Source: Lentimicrobiaceae bacterium
Lineage (GTDB): Bacteria; Bacteroidota; Bacteroidia; Bacteroidales; F082
Assembly: GCA_015061335.1 (NCBI GenBank)
Contig: SUWT01000008.1
Span: 1-59,365 of the forward strand
DNA: 59,365 bases
Reading direction: 5' to 3'
The notes below the pieces were generated by a model. It searched no databases, had not been told where the DNA came from, and saw nothing but the letters and a program-made list of their open reading frames with translations. Made by a program: the position numbers and the translations under genes. Position 1 is the first letter of the stretch. Every line of letters starts with the position of its first letter. Below are positions 26,574 to 37,055 of the stretch, in pieces.

Positions 26574-29500
26574 TCAATTTTTAAAAAATATAGAATGGAA
26601 AAGGCTAAAACTAAAAGGAAATGCCACCATCTCTTCTATATAAGGTTTCTTATAATAATTCCTGAATATACCAGGCAGATATGCATACACATTGCCGACA
26701 ATGTAAACATGCACATAATCTATCATAACATAGTCTAGTTCATGTGACATATTAAAATCACCGAACTCAGGATCATCGAGCAACACCTCGTCAAGAATTG
26801 ATTGTTTGATCTCCATACTCCTTTTATACATCACTTCATCAGCGAAGTCCGATTTAAGAATATAATTTGAAAGTATCCTTCTTGCCAAATGTCCAAACAT
26901 TTCCAAATCCAAGCCAATATCTTTAAGTTTAATATTTTTAAACAACGGCTGCCCGCTGAACCAACATCCCATGCTATGTGCTACCACTGATGTACAAAAA
27001 TGCGCCAATTCCTGGTTTGAAAAAAGCCATTGCGACACCCTTAATCCATGTTCATTATCCATGGGAGGATATGCATAAGCTTTCATAATACTACTAATAA
27101 AGCCATTACCCAATCCATAACTAGTAGCTTTAAGGATCTTATTCCAATCATCACCTGAAAGCTTTGACACTCCATCGCTGACCGATATGAATTCGTTAGT
27201 ACCATATTTAACAGAGTTCATAGCGGCTCCTATGGCTACTCTACCTAACCATGATGTGCAGTCAAAGAAACATAATTTGATAAAACCTTGTGCAAATCCA
27301 ACAGTAAAAGCCAACATGCCTTCACCGAAATTATCAAGATTTTTAACATTCATAATAACATTTGAAAAACCACTAAAAACTCCTGTAATGATATTTTCAA
27401 CCCATTCTCCTGTAGGATCGTAAAATTTCAACGGATTATTCAAGCAATAGCTATATCTATTGAAATTCTGAGACATTGTCAACATCTGAATATTATTATC
27501 CGGACTCAACATCATCGACATCATCGGATCATATATTCTTCCATTCATATTTATCAAAGCAAAATCGGTTAGATGTTCATGTCCAGTAAAACCTCTATCG
27601 AACAAAAGGGGTTCATTAACATAGTATTCATCCCAGGTATCTGAATCTCTACGATTTCCCCATGCATCAAAACTTAATCTCTGAAGCACTTCCGCATTAT
27701 CATCAGTAATAATATTCCACGAATCAATATTATCCTTATTTATATAATTGATATCAATAGCACCCTTAGCATCCTCTACACAAACCGCGAAAACACCCAT
27801 AGGACCAGACAAATATGTCAGCTTAGAAACAGTACCATTATCATTAACAATCTCACAATCACCAACATAAACTTTAGTCTTTATTTTTCCATTATTGTTA
27901 AGGCTAGAATAAATCCTACTATTATCACTGCCATATATAATATCCAATCGTTTGGAACCTTCGTTAATTCTAACGGCATTATCGTATGAAGAATAAACAA
28001 TGTTTTGTTTAAAACCATTAAACATGGTCTCATCATCAGTATCAGCCTGCACAATCGCATGCGGTCTTTCAACATCGTACTTTGTATTATACAACACCTT
28101 AACACCATTTATGGTTTTCGCAGTTATATTACCTAGGTCATCATATACCATTTCTCCACTAATAGCACCATTAAGTCTAATTCTCTTAAGCCTATTGAAA
28201 TCATCATACTCAAATTCCTCCATAACGGGGACACCGGTATTTTTCTTTCTAAACATAAGATTACCGAAATCATCATATCCGTACGATAGATTTTGTAACA
28301 TCTTATTGTCAGATGAGATAGTGCGAATTGTCTCTATCATAAAAGTATTGGGATTATAACCACACATAGTTTTCAAGCCATTGCCTAATTGATATTCAGT
28401 TATATTACCATTAGGATTTGTAGAATTTGTCATCCACAACATTTTATCATCCATTTCATTATAATAGGCTTTCTCATAACCTGAATTTGAATAAGTTTTC
28501 GACAGACAAAAGCCACTCGGATATCTTATTGAGGACACCCTACTAGCTTCATCATAGGAATAGGTCGTAAAATAGGTCGTATTATTTATGGTCTCATATT
28601 CTTTCGACAATCTTAATTTATCGTCATATACATACTCAATAATGTGATTATCAGAGGTAGTTATTCTTTCCAACATACCGATCTTACCTTTCTCTGCATT
28701 ATAATGCCATTTTGTAGTTACGACCTTGTTTGCAGATGCATCCCTTTCTTTTCTATCTATCATTCTTCCCGATACGTCATATTGATATTCAATGTAATTA
28801 TTATTAGGCATTTTTACTTTTTTCAGGTTAGATAAAGCATCGTATTCATAGATAATTGTACCATAATCAGGATCATTCAATGTCTTCTTATTTCTACAAT
28901 TGTCGTAGGTTACCGAAACCTTTGTCAATGGCAAATTATCAATTTGAGTTGATTTTAGCAAACCATCACTGTAATACTCATAATAAAGTACGTTACCGCC
29001 TATATCCACACTACGTATCAGCCATTCTTTAGAATTATACGTATCTGTTTTATGTTGCTTTACACCTTCAGAACTCACATATTCCGTTCTAATAGTATTT
29101 ATATCATATTTTAATAAAACATAAGATGCATTTGGATATAATATTTTATGAAGTCTATTATACTTATCGTATGATTTAACAATATTTTTTGGAGTTTCGC
29201 CTTGAAAATATGGTAAAGATTCTTGTATTAAATTGCCGAAGTCATCATATCTTTTATCCACAAAGATCGGTCTCCCATTTATATCAAAATTAACAGTTCT
29301 TAACTCCACGCCAGACTTATGATAAAAAATAATACTTTCTGCATTACCTGTTGTTTTCTCCCAAGAATAATAAGAAGCTCCATTGGGCGCAAAATCATTT
29401 CCTTTCGACCAGCGCAAAGCTTTTGCTATTTGTGTACCATCAGGCATAGTCACCATATCAGTAACACCAACAGGGTCATTCTCTATCGAAGTAACATAAT

Positions 29501-32500
29501 GATTATAATCTAAGGTGGACATCATAATTCCATAATCATTATCATAGAAATTACTTACAACATTATTAAATTCATCGAAAATCTTAGTCGCATAACGATA
29601 TTGATATTCTTCACCAAATTCCTGCTTCATAATTTTTTTATACGATATCGAAGGAGATGAGATTGTATGGCAGACTGTGTTACCAACCTTATCATACTGA
29701 TACTCACTGGTTACTAACAAAGGATCCGACATATTTTCATCAAGATTAGGTATTTTATATTCTTTTGTGATTCTTAATGGATTTGAACTATCATTATACT
29801 CAAAGATTTGAATGTTTCCATTTGCTTCACCATTCTTCATATGAGAAGAACGTCTTACTTTCTTATATCTGTTTATTATCCATTTATCGAGCTTATTATT
29901 ATACGTATTATGTATTTCATCCCAGAATTGACAGCTTTTCGGATTGCTAACATTTTTACTATCATAACCTGTAAATGATGAATGTAATGATACAATATTA
30001 TCATAGAAACAATCATCACCGGTGTCGGTCTGATAATTATTCTCCGTTACAACATTTTTTATTATATATGTTTGTCTGTCAAAACTATAATTAATTTCAT
30101 GGGTTTTATAAAGTTGAGGTGATATTATTCTATCATTATCATACATCTCATACTTTTTAAACATAAACGAAATATCTTTAACCAGTTGATTTTCTCCATG
30201 ATATAATTTCTGTCTTGACGGCAGTGCCATTGCATGACTATTCATAGTTGATATCTCTGATTCTTTTATTTGTTTCTGAACAAGATTATTATTCATGTAT
30301 GTCCTAGAAACAACCGTCTCAAAACCAAGAAAACCATGACCTTTGGTATGTATCAATGCATTCTTATATTCATATTTTGTCACAATAGCTTTATCATTAA
30401 TATTAAATATTGTATCTGTTTTCAGCGCAGACAATGGTATTCCACAAGTTCTGATATTATATGACAAATCTGTATGATCTGATGAGTAGAAATTATTTTG
30501 TGTTTTAAGTCTATCCATGAGATAATCATAGGAGAAACCTACTATATTACCCATTCCATCCACTATTCTTTCTACACTATAATAAGAAGAGTGAGGATAC
30601 AATGAGGTAATATAAGCTTTCTCTGATGCTTGTGGTTGTCTTGGAAGAGAAGACAATATTGAAACATTTTCCTGAGCCAAAAATCTGCCTATATGTATTG
30701 CCTGATGCGAATAATTTATAGGCATATAATATCTTTTTTGACATGTAAAATTGTATGTATTATCTGATTTTACATAAGGTTGGAAACCTATTTCAAGATA
30801 ATGATTACCAGCAAAATTTTTAAACACTCCAACATCAGAGAAACCATCACCATCAAAGTCTGCTGTTCGTATAGTCACACTAGGCTCCTCCATTTCTTTC
30901 AACGAACATATGTATCTATCTTGAGGATTTAACGATATGTTCCACAACAGATTATCCCTAAAAGTAATAGGCTGAAGAAAATTATCACCTCCTGATATCG
31001 CCAAATTCCAGTAAGTCTTTGAATTATAATAGAGCATATCTGTTTTACCGTCGCCATTAAAATCATTTGGGAATGGATATAATCCTTTGTCCATGCTGTT
31101 TCCTGAAGCATATAATTCCAAGTTATATATCTTTCCATTATTTGATTGTATTATCCTGAACAACTTATAATCATTATCATACAACGCCAATATTTCAGAC
31201 AAACCATCTCCTGACATATCTAGCACAACATAATTTGCATCTTTGCCATTTATAACAGAGCTAGCATTAATATCCTTTTTCTCAATATAGCCATTATCGT
31301 AATAGAAGTATGAAGCCATATTATTATTCGTCATTCCATTATACGACTCCATCACAATTACAGCATTCTCATTTGAAACATAATTACCAGAATATAGTTG
31401 TACACTATTATCAAAAGAATAAGAATCCTTAAAAACGAACATATTATTCTTCATCAGATAAAAATTCAGATTAACAACATTCTGTGTACTATTATCATTG
31501 AAATCATAAGATATTATATCATCAACGCCATCATTATCTAAATCTAAAACATAAATCCAATCAAGTATTGCATTAAAAGTTATTGTCGTTATCGGTGAAT
31601 TACCAAAAGTACCATCGCCATTATTCAAATACACTTTTCCAGTAACATTACCAGGATACGTATTCTGAATTTTGTATGGTACTGTAAGCACATCAGAAAA
31701 ACCATCACCATTGAAATCACCCACAAAAGGGACATCAGAGAATACAGTTTTATTTAATTCAAATGATCTGAATGAGTTAGACTGAGGATAATGTTTTTTA
31801 GAATCATTCCATATAATTCTAGTAGGATTAATTTTATCATCATCTATGGTTAAGCCAACTGATTTAAGGCGATAATGCATAAAATGATGATTCCCTGTAT
31901 AAGTAGGCTCGTGATATTCAAGAGAATAATCGAATAGCACTTTGTTTGTGTAATTATTCCTTACAACTATATGTTTCAACAGTTTGGTCACAGAAATCAT
32001 ATTAGAATTCACATACGAATACCAGGCATCCTTTCTATTATTATCATATTGAAATTCCACCTTATACGCTGGTTTCACACCAGCATTCTCATTCGATGTA
32101 TATTCTATATAACTCACATTCAGCTCACCTATGTTAACATCTTTATGATAATTAAAGACAAGCGCGTTACCTTCCCGATCAGATACTTTCTTCAACATCC
32201 ATTTAATGACGACCTTGGAATTAGTTTTCGCTTCCAATCTAGAGTCTTCTGTAGATCCATACTCCCAAATTGTACCATCATTTTTCCACACCTTAAAATA
32301 TTTTGGTCCTTCATAATCATCTGTATATGACACTATCTTATCCATATTGTCTATCTCTGTCCTATAAACAGTTCCATCTTCCCCATACGAGGAATAATTC
32401 TCTGCTATCAATCGTAGCCCATCCAATGAAAATCTATCGTCAACAAAATCAACATCAGACACATAACTATCATGTAATTCTATTGTCCCAACACGATTTA

Positions 32501-32957
32501 TAGACGATAATCCTGAAAGGTTCCAAGCCCATCCCATGATACCATTTCCACTTTGATTATCGTAAACCAAGGCTAGTTTGGGCATAACATTTAAAATCGC
32601 TTTGGGTAATTTAAGATCTATGGTATAAATAACACCACCACTGTTATTGGTAGAATAATCTCCTATCAGACTACCAACTACCCCACTGTCATTCTGTGCC
32701 CATCCCCCATGATATCCATCATCAGGAGGGAAGACTGAATATCTGTCTATTTCCATCTTCATCTCATTACCAGCAGTCGGCGAATACGAAAAACCCGGTA
32801 AAAGTTTTATAGAAGTTGTCGCCTGACACAGGTAGGTCTTATTATTTTGCAAATTTGCTCCCAATTCAATATATGATTGTTGAAACGTCTCTTGAGAAAA
32901 CATATCTGTCATAGTAAAAAGAAGCAAAAAAACACTATTTATCAATTTTGTTTTCAT
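26574..32957 (-). CDS. Giant secreted RHS/YD-repeat protein with SpvB and FG-GAP regions
   Basis: A 2127-residue protein with a signal peptide ending MFSQ (about residue 21). The N-terminal region carries the common surface motif ATTSIKLLPGFSYSPTAG (about 46-63), then an SpvB-like part (about 90-390). FG-GAP/VCBS calcium-type repeats follow (DFNGDGFSD near 412, DLDNDGVDD near 475, DMSGDGLSE near 582, DFNGDGKTD near 632, DFDGDGFSD near 699). YD repeats occupy about 1180-1750 and should form the RHS shell, closed by the RHS core with NPLKFYDPTGEW near 1841-1852. The last 276 residues are a non-RHS C-terminal domain with two hydrophobic stretches. It has no T9SS sorting domain, unlike its small neighbour. 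It ends the five-gene operon; no candidate immunity gene lies between it and argS. Whether the tail is a toxin is unproven. Confidence 0.88.
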   Translation of the reverse strand: MKTKLINSVFLLLFTMTDMFSQETFQQSYIELGANLQNNKTYLCQATTSIKLLPGFSYSPTAGNEMKMEIDRYSVFPPDDGYHGGWAQNDSGVVGSLIGDYSTNNSGGVIYTIDLKLPKAILNVMPKLALVYDNQSGNGIMGWAWNLSGLSSINRVGTIELHDSYVSDVDFVDDRFSLDGLRLIAENYSSYGEDGTVYRTEIDNMDKIVSYTDDYEGPKYFKVWKNDGTIWEYGSTEDSRLEAKTNSKVVIKWMLKKVSDREGNALVFNYHKDVNIGELNVSYIEYTSNENAGVKPAYKVEFQYDNNRKDAWYSYVNSNMISVTKLLKHIVVRNNYTNKVLFDYSLEYHEPTYTGNHHFMHYRLKSVGLTIDDDKINPTRIIWNDSKKHYPQSNSFRSFELNKTVFSDVPFVGDFNGDGFSDVLTVPYKIQNTYPGNVTGKVYLNNGDGTFGNSPITTITFNAILDWIYVLDLDNDGVDDIISYDFNDNSTQNVVNLNFYLMKNNMFVFKDSYSFDNSVQLYSGNYVSNENAVIVMESYNGMTNNNMASYFYYDNGYIEKKDINASSVINGKDANYVVLDMSGDGLSEILALYDNDYKLFRIIQSNNGKIYNLELYASGNSMDKGLYPFPNDFNGDGKTDMLYYNSKTYWNLAISGGDNFLQPITFRDNLLWNISLNPQDRYICSLKEMEEPSVTIRTADFDGDGFSDVGVFKNFAGNHYLEIGFQPYVKSDNTYNFTCQKRYYMPINYSHQAIHIGRFLAQENVSILSSLPRQPQASEKAYITSLYPHSSYYSVERIVDGMGNIVGFSYDYLMDRLKTQNNFYSSDHTDLSYNIRTCGIPLSALKTDTIFNINDKAIVTKYEYKNALIHTKGHGFLGFETVVSRTYMNNNLVQKQIKESEISTMNSHAMALPSRQKLYHGENQLVKDISFMFKKYEMYDNDRIISPQLYKTHEINYSFDRQTYIIKNVVTENNYQTDTGDDCFYDNIVSLHSSFTGYDSKNVSNPKSCQFWDEIHNTYNNKLDKWIINRYKKVRRSSHMKNGEANGNIQIFEYNDSSNPLRITKEYKIPNLDENMSDPLLVTSEYQYDKVGNTVCHTISSPSISYKKIMKQEFGEEYQYRYATKIFDEFNNVVSNFYDNDYGIMMSTLDYNHYVTSIENDPVGVTDMVTMPDGTQIAKALRWSKGNDFAPNGASYYSWEKTTGNAESIIFYHKSGVELRTVNFDINGRPIFVDKRYDDFGNLIQESLPYFQGETPKNIVKSYDKYNRLHKILYPNASYVLLKYDINTIRTEYVSSEGVKQHKTDTYNSKEWLIRSVDIGGNVLYYEYYSDGLLKSTQIDNLPLTKVSVTYDNCRNKKTLNDPDYGTIIYEYDALSNLKKVKMPNNNYIEYQYDVSGRMIDRKERDASANKVVTTKWHYNAEKGKIGMLERITTSDNHIIEYVYDDKLRLSKEYETINNTTYFTTYSYDEASRVSSIRYPSGFCLSKTYSNSGYEKAYYNEMDDKMLWMTNSTNPNGNITEYQLGNGLKTMCGYNPNTFMIETIRTISSDNKMLQNLSYGYDDFGNLMFRKKNTGVPVMEEFEYDDFNRLKRIRLNGAISGEMVYDDLGNITAKTINGVKVLYNTKYDVERPHAIVQADTDDETMFNGFKQNIVYSSYDNAVRINEGSKRLDIIYGSDNSRIYSSLNNNGKIKTKVYVGDCEIVNDNGTVSKLTYLSGPMGVFAVCVEDAKGAIDINYINKDNIDSWNIITDDNAEVLQRLSFDAWGNRRDSDTWDEYYVNEPLLFDRGFTGHEHLTDFALINMNGRIYDPMMSMMLSPDNNIQMLTMSQNFNRYSYCLNNPLKFYDPTGEWVENIITGVFSGFSNVIMNVKNLDNFGEGMLAFTVGFAQGFIKLCFFDCTSWLGRVAIGAAMNSVKYGTNEFISVSDGVSKLSGDDWNKILKATSYGLGNGFISSIMKAYAYPPMDNEHGLRVSQWLFSNQELAHFCTSVVAHSMGCWFSGQPLFKNIKLKDIGLDLEMFGHLARRILSNYILKSDFADEVMYKRSMEIKQSILDEVLLDDPEFGDFNMSHELDYVMIDYVHVYIVGNVYAYLPGIFRNYYKKPYIEEMVAFPFSFSLFHSIFFKN

Positions 32958-32968
32958 AATTCATGGTT

Positions 32969-33412
32969 TTAAAGTTTCACTACAATCTTGTTTAACATCA
33001 TCTCATCTGTAATAATCTTCAACAGATATATTCCTGCAGCATTATCACTAATATCTACTCTTATACTATTAGTGAATTGTTCGGTCTTTATCAATACACC
33101 TAAATTATTATATAATTCATAAATAATTACATCCTGTTCATTTTCACGATATAACTGAATATTTATGAGCCCTTTGTTGGGATTAGGATATACTAATACA
33201 TTATCATCAAAACTATCTTCCGACACCTCTAAATTCATTATGTCATTCTCATCGAGATTCTCATCATCCTTAGCATTTCTCGTCACCAACTTCTCCATTC
33301 TATTACCATTATCATCATATCTAATTGATAAACAACACTGTGCGAATAAATTCTCATATTTCAGAAGACATAATAATAGCATTAGAAATATCACTTTATA
33401 TTTCCATTCCAT
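32969..33412 (-). CDS. Minimal T9SS cargo with YD-like motif
   Basis: A 147-residue secreted protein: signal peptide (ending LFAQ, about residue 25), then CCLSIRYDDNGNRMEK with an RHS/YD-like YDDNGNR motif, a short acidic linker (DENLDENDIMNLEVSEDSFDD), and a type A sorting domain from VYPNPNKGLINIQ to the C-terminus. It has essentially no other domain. It lies 11 bp upstream of the RHS gene in the same operon. The layout suggests it may supply an exported, anchored partner for the RHS protein; this is an inference. It could also be a remnant of a longer cargo protein. Confidence 0.8.
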   Translation of the reverse strand: MEWKYKVIFLMLLLCLLKYENLFAQCCLSIRYDDNGNRMEKLVTRNAKDDENLDENDIMNLEVSEDSFDDNVLVYPNPNKGLINIQLYRENEQDVIIYELYNNLGVLIKTEQFTNSIRVDISDNAAGIYLLKIITDEMMLNKIVVKL

Positions 33413-33430
33413 ATTATTATAATTTTTAAA

Positions 33431-34429
33431 TTATTTACTTGATTTTAAAGATTCAATAATCAGCTTTTGTTGCTCAATTATTTTATTAAGTTCAATGGTA
33501 TATAATGTCAGTTCTTCAATTTTTTTAAGAAGCAAACCATCCATCTCTATCATATTATAACCTTCATTCAGGACTTTCTCTTCTGATGGTATATCTGGAA
33601 GATGACCATTAGAATTGATAAAAGATTCAAGTTCCGACAATGACTTCAAATCATAATTATCTTCAAATACATAATCATGCCATTCACTTACTTCTTTAAC
33701 AAAGACCTCATTTGTCAATATTCCACCTGAAACAGCGAGAGTATAATTATACCCTTGAGTAAATGAATTAGTTGTATTAATACCTACTTTAGCAGTCATT
33801 ACTATATTTTTAGCATTCATATTAATATTATCATTCTCTGATAATATTGACATTCCTTTTCCTTTTAAAACACTAATTCTGTGGTGTTCATCATATATCT
33901 GCAAGAATGCCGTACTGCTTATAGTGGTAGGTTCCAATATTATTCCAGCATCTTCATTTGAATCTGACTTAATATGAAGTTTTGATCTAGGATTTGTGAT
34001 ATTTCCTATTCCAATCTTTCCTGTGGTATTATATGCCGATGATGATGTTATAAATAATGTAGGATATATACTATTAAAACCTATCATCATTGTATTAGGC
34101 TTATTATTAATCAAAGATCTAGTATCGCTATTACTCGTACCAGAACCTATCACCACGGAGTTTGTTGCAGTAGCTCTTACGAATTTACCCATCGCTAATG
34201 TATTACCGGCATTAGCTTTTGCCGCATTACCTACGGCAAATGAATATATTCCCCTCGCTTCGCTGGCAACACCAATAGTGGCTGAATAATTACCACTTGC
34301 ATTATTTTGACTTGTTCCTGATGATGGTCCACACAGATCACAACCTGCTTTCTCTTGAGCCATCAATGCATTTTTACAATCAATAAAAACTAATATTGTA
34401 ACTATTAATATTATCATTCGTGTTTTCAT
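33431..34429 (-). CDS. YadA-head/tail-fibre-like surface protein
   Basis: A 332-residue exported protein with a signal peptide ending LMAQ (about residue 24). Residues about 45-100 are head-type repeats with alternating Gly/Ala/Ser (GNYSATIGVASEARGIYSFA, VGNAAKANAGNTLAMG), as in YadA-like adhesins. A beta-rich tail-fibre-like middle follows (SKLHIKSDSNEDAGI). The end has WHDYVFEDNYDLKSLSELES, LPDIPSEEKV and a helical coil EMDGLLLKKIEELTLYTIEL. This C-terminal module is common in Bacteroidota and resembles phage tail-fibre and S74-type proteins. It probably trimerises at the surface. It lies in the RHS operon between the 496-residue T9SS cargo and the minimal cargo gene. Confidence 0.75.
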   Translation of the reverse strand: MKTRMIILIVTILVFIDCKNALMAQEKAGCDLCGPSSGTSQNNASGNYSATIGVASEARGIYSFAVGNAAKANAGNTLAMGKFVRATATNSVVIGSGTSNSDTRSLINNKPNTMMIGFNSIYPTLFITSSSAYNTTGKIGIGNITNPRSKLHIKSDSNEDAGIILEPTTISSTAFLQIYDEHHRISVLKGKGMSILSENDNINMNAKNIVMTAKVGINTTNSFTQGYNYTLAVSGGILTNEVFVKEVSEWHDYVFEDNYDLKSLSELESFINSNGHLPDIPSEEKVLNEGYNMIEMDGLLLKKIEELTLYTIELNKIIEQQKLIIESLKSSK

Positions 34430-34455
34430 AAAATTTGGTTTTTAAAGGTTTTTAA

Positions 34456-35946
34456 TTATTCTTTTATAAAAGTATCAGTAAACACATATTTTTCTTCTGT
34501 TTTTATTCTACAAAAGTACATTCCACTTTTCAGACTCGATACATCTATAGACATCTCATTATTACTCATAAATGTATCATTTTCCAAAACAATCCTGCCT
34601 TTAACATCAAATATACCTATACAAACTTTTATATCATTTATTTTATCAATATAAATATTCAGATTATCAGAGACAGGATTGGGGAAAATTTTTGTGTTAA
34701 CAGAGATCATTTCCTCTTTGATATTCGTACCATCAAGAAAATCTTCCCTACTCAGTTTCCACATAATTGCACACATTCTGTTATTTTCATTGTACGTACC
34801 AACAACTATACAACCATCATCTGCAGTATGCTGTATTGATGTTAACGCAATATATTTATCGTAATCAAAGAACACCTCACCTAATACATCTAAATTTTCA
34901 TCTAGTAAAAACACAGAGGAAGTATTAGGATACATATTATGCATTTTGATATGTTGCCAAAATGTTGATACATAAATGGTATTTGAATTATGATAAATCA
35001 GACTTCTATACTGTGACACATAGTCTGTAGTATCTACTCTTTCAAAGCGAACTGAATCTATTATATTCATTTCTTTGTCCATTTTAAGTAAAAGAGGATA
35101 CCACTCATTATAGCCATGAGTATAGGGTGTCATAGCCGACATCAGATAACTATCATTATCCAGCCAATGAACATCCATAAATTCAGGACTGATATAATTT
35201 GGATAATTATTAGGATCATCTATAAGTGTAGAATACATATAATTAAGGTTATCATCCAAATAAAAAACCGTCGGAGTTCCACTAGGATACATTCCTTTTC
35301 CAAATATAGCATAACTTTCACTTTCAGGAACTATTGTAAGATCATTAATATTTAAATTATACGACGTATTTTCAAGAATCACATTCTTAATCATATTACA
35401 CTGATTATCAAACTTATAAAAAGCATAATCATATATTGGATTTATCAAATAATTATCTTTTGTTATTTGAGTTGCAAGTATTATTTCTGCTTTCTCATTC
35501 ATAACAAGATCTGCTTCAGGTCCAAACGACATATAATCATCATCAACATCAATGAGGTTTTGATGCAATATTTCAAGATTTGGATTTATGATTGCCAGCC
35601 ATAATTTATTTTTCAATGATTCTGACTCAGGCTCGTTGCAGTATGCGTTAACGAACAAATTACCATCACCTAAACCCAGTGCTGCATTTATGGTAACAAC
35701 AACATTATCGAAATCCAATATTCTATATTTATATTCTCCTTTATTGTTCACACATAAAACCAAGGGTTTGCTCTTATTATCATGTACTTCCGTAACAGAT
35801 CCAAGAGAGTAATTATAATCCGCAGAGGCATCACAGTGAAAGAAAAACGCATCACAATCATCAAATGGAAGCTTTATACACCATTCTTGAGAATAAAGCA
35901 AATTAGCCATAAGCATCAATACCAACAAAATAACAGATCGTTTCAT
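34456..35946 (-). CDS. T9SS cargo protein, beta-propeller-like, unknown function
   Basis: A 496-residue secreted protein. It has a signal peptide (ending LLYSQ) and a long beta-rich body with repeated short units (KLWLAIINPNLEILHQ, YAFYKFDNQCNMIKN, SVFLLDENLDVLGEV), consistent with a beta-propeller but without a recognisable catalytic motif. A type A sorting domain starts at IFPNPVSDNLNIYI (about residue 427). It is likely a surface or released protein. It is the second gene of the five-gene operon, 15 bp after the lipoprotein gene. Function unknown. Confidence 0.75.
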   Translation of the reverse strand: MKRSVILLVLMLMANLLYSQEWCIKLPFDDCDAFFFHCDASADYNYSLGSVTEVHDNKSKPLVLCVNNKGEYKYRILDFDNVVVTINAALGLGDGNLFVNAYCNEPESESLKNKLWLAIINPNLEILHQNLIDVDDDYMSFGPEADLVMNEKAEIILATQITKDNYLINPIYDYAFYKFDNQCNMIKNVILENTSYNLNINDLTIVPESESYAIFGKGMYPSGTPTVFYLDDNLNYMYSTLIDDPNNYPNYISPEFMDVHWLDNDSYLMSAMTPYTHGYNEWYPLLLKMDKEMNIIDSVRFERVDTTDYVSQYRSLIYHNSNTIYVSTFWQHIKMHNMYPNTSSVFLLDENLDVLGEVFFDYDKYIALTSIQHTADDGCIVVGTYNENNRMCAIMWKLSREDFLDGTNIKEEMISVNTKIFPNPVSDNLNIYIDKINDIKVCIGIFDVKGRIVLENDTFMSNNEMSIDVSSLKSGMYFCRIKTEEKYVFTDTFIKE

Positions 35947-35961
35947 AGAATTAACTTTTTA

Positions 35962-37038
35962 TTATTCGTTCAAAATATCTCTAGGTTGACATAAATCATA
36001 TTCAAAAATCACATGGCGGCTACCATACAAAATAATATTTTGATGAGCGTAAAGAGTTTTATTATCTATATAATAAGATATGCCGCTAATCTCAACCTCC
36101 ATAAATCTCGCATCTTCTGGCAACTGACTAATATATTTTGGATCGTTAGGCACCAAATCAAATATAACTTTAAGCTCATTATTATAATATCTATTAAGAA
36201 GCTCGTAATCAAGATACAACAATGAATCTGGCGGATCTAAATGATAAAATATATAATAGGAATTCTGATTCTGATTAAAATATTCATTACCGCTTAAAAA
36301 AATCTGACCTACATTTACATAAATAGCTCTGACCGGATCTGGTTCTTTAGGATACCAACCATAATAATAGTTAATGGTATCTTCTAAGACTTCAGCGGCA
36401 TCAGTTATCCATGTCGGATCATCACAGGCACCTCCATATTCACCAAAATAAAAGCAATCGCCTTCTTTAAAAGGACCATTTAATACCGGATTTGGTTCTA
36501 TAGGATCTGAAGATTTACGCCCAGAAATAAGTGTAACATTGACATTCAATTTATTAGAAACAACTTCACCTTTTCTAACAATAATTGTCATCAAGGACTT
36601 ATTATTGGTAAAACCATCATTCATATATGCTAATCTAACAGAACTGACTATTTCCTCATAAAGGCGATGTACATCATGCATCGACAGCATATTATCATAC
36701 ACATTAATAGAAAAATTCAACTCTTGAGAAACTTTTGATTCGTACATAAGGTCAGGAAAAGAATAGTTTACGTTAAACAAAGATTCTATGTTCCACATCG
36801 CCGAATCTATTGATGTGTATTCCACACCTTTATAAGCACCTTGTTTGATTTGTCTCAATTGATTATCAAAGGTTTTAATTCTCTCAACAATAAGTTGTGT
36901 TTTTGAAGGGATACTAATTTCTTCATTGTCTTGTGGCGGCTCTGTCAGTTTATCCTTCTTGCATGACAAAGCTGCAATAATCAAAGCAAAAGAAAAGAGA
37001 GCTAAGATTAGATTACTTCTTAAAATTTTTTGTCTCAT
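35962..37038 (-). CDS. Lipoprotein of unknown function heading the RHS operon
   Basis: A 358-residue predicted lipoprotein. The signal ends in IIAALSC, with the lipid cysteine near residue 26 followed by KKDKLTEPP. The mature part has no family I recognise; notable segments are LNVNVTLISGRKSSDP, EGDCFYFGEYGGACDDPTW and the Tyr-rich TINYYYGWYPKEPD. It is the first gene of a five-gene run with gaps of 11-26 bp leading to the RHS gene. Translation is preceded by a T-rich leader with TTTGATTT-type repeats (37056-37088). Confidence 0.7.
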   Translation of the reverse strand: MRQKILRSNLILALFSFALIIAALSCKKDKLTEPPQDNEEISIPSKTQLIVERIKTFDNQLRQIKQGAYKGVEYTSIDSAMWNIESLFNVNYSFPDLMYESKVSQELNFSINVYDNMLSMHDVHRLYEEIVSSVRLAYMNDGFTNNKSLMTIIVRKGEVVSNKLNVNVTLISGRKSSDPIEPNPVLNGPFKEGDCFYFGEYGGACDDPTWITDAAEVLEDTINYYYGWYPKEPDPVRAIYVNVGQIFLSGNEYFNQNQNSYYIFYHLDPPDSLLYLDYELLNRYYNNELKVIFDLVPNDPKYISQLPEDARFMEVEISGISYYIDNKTLYAHQNIILYGSRHVIFEYDLCQPRDILNE

Positions 37039-37055
37039 AATAAAAAAGTTTTAAA

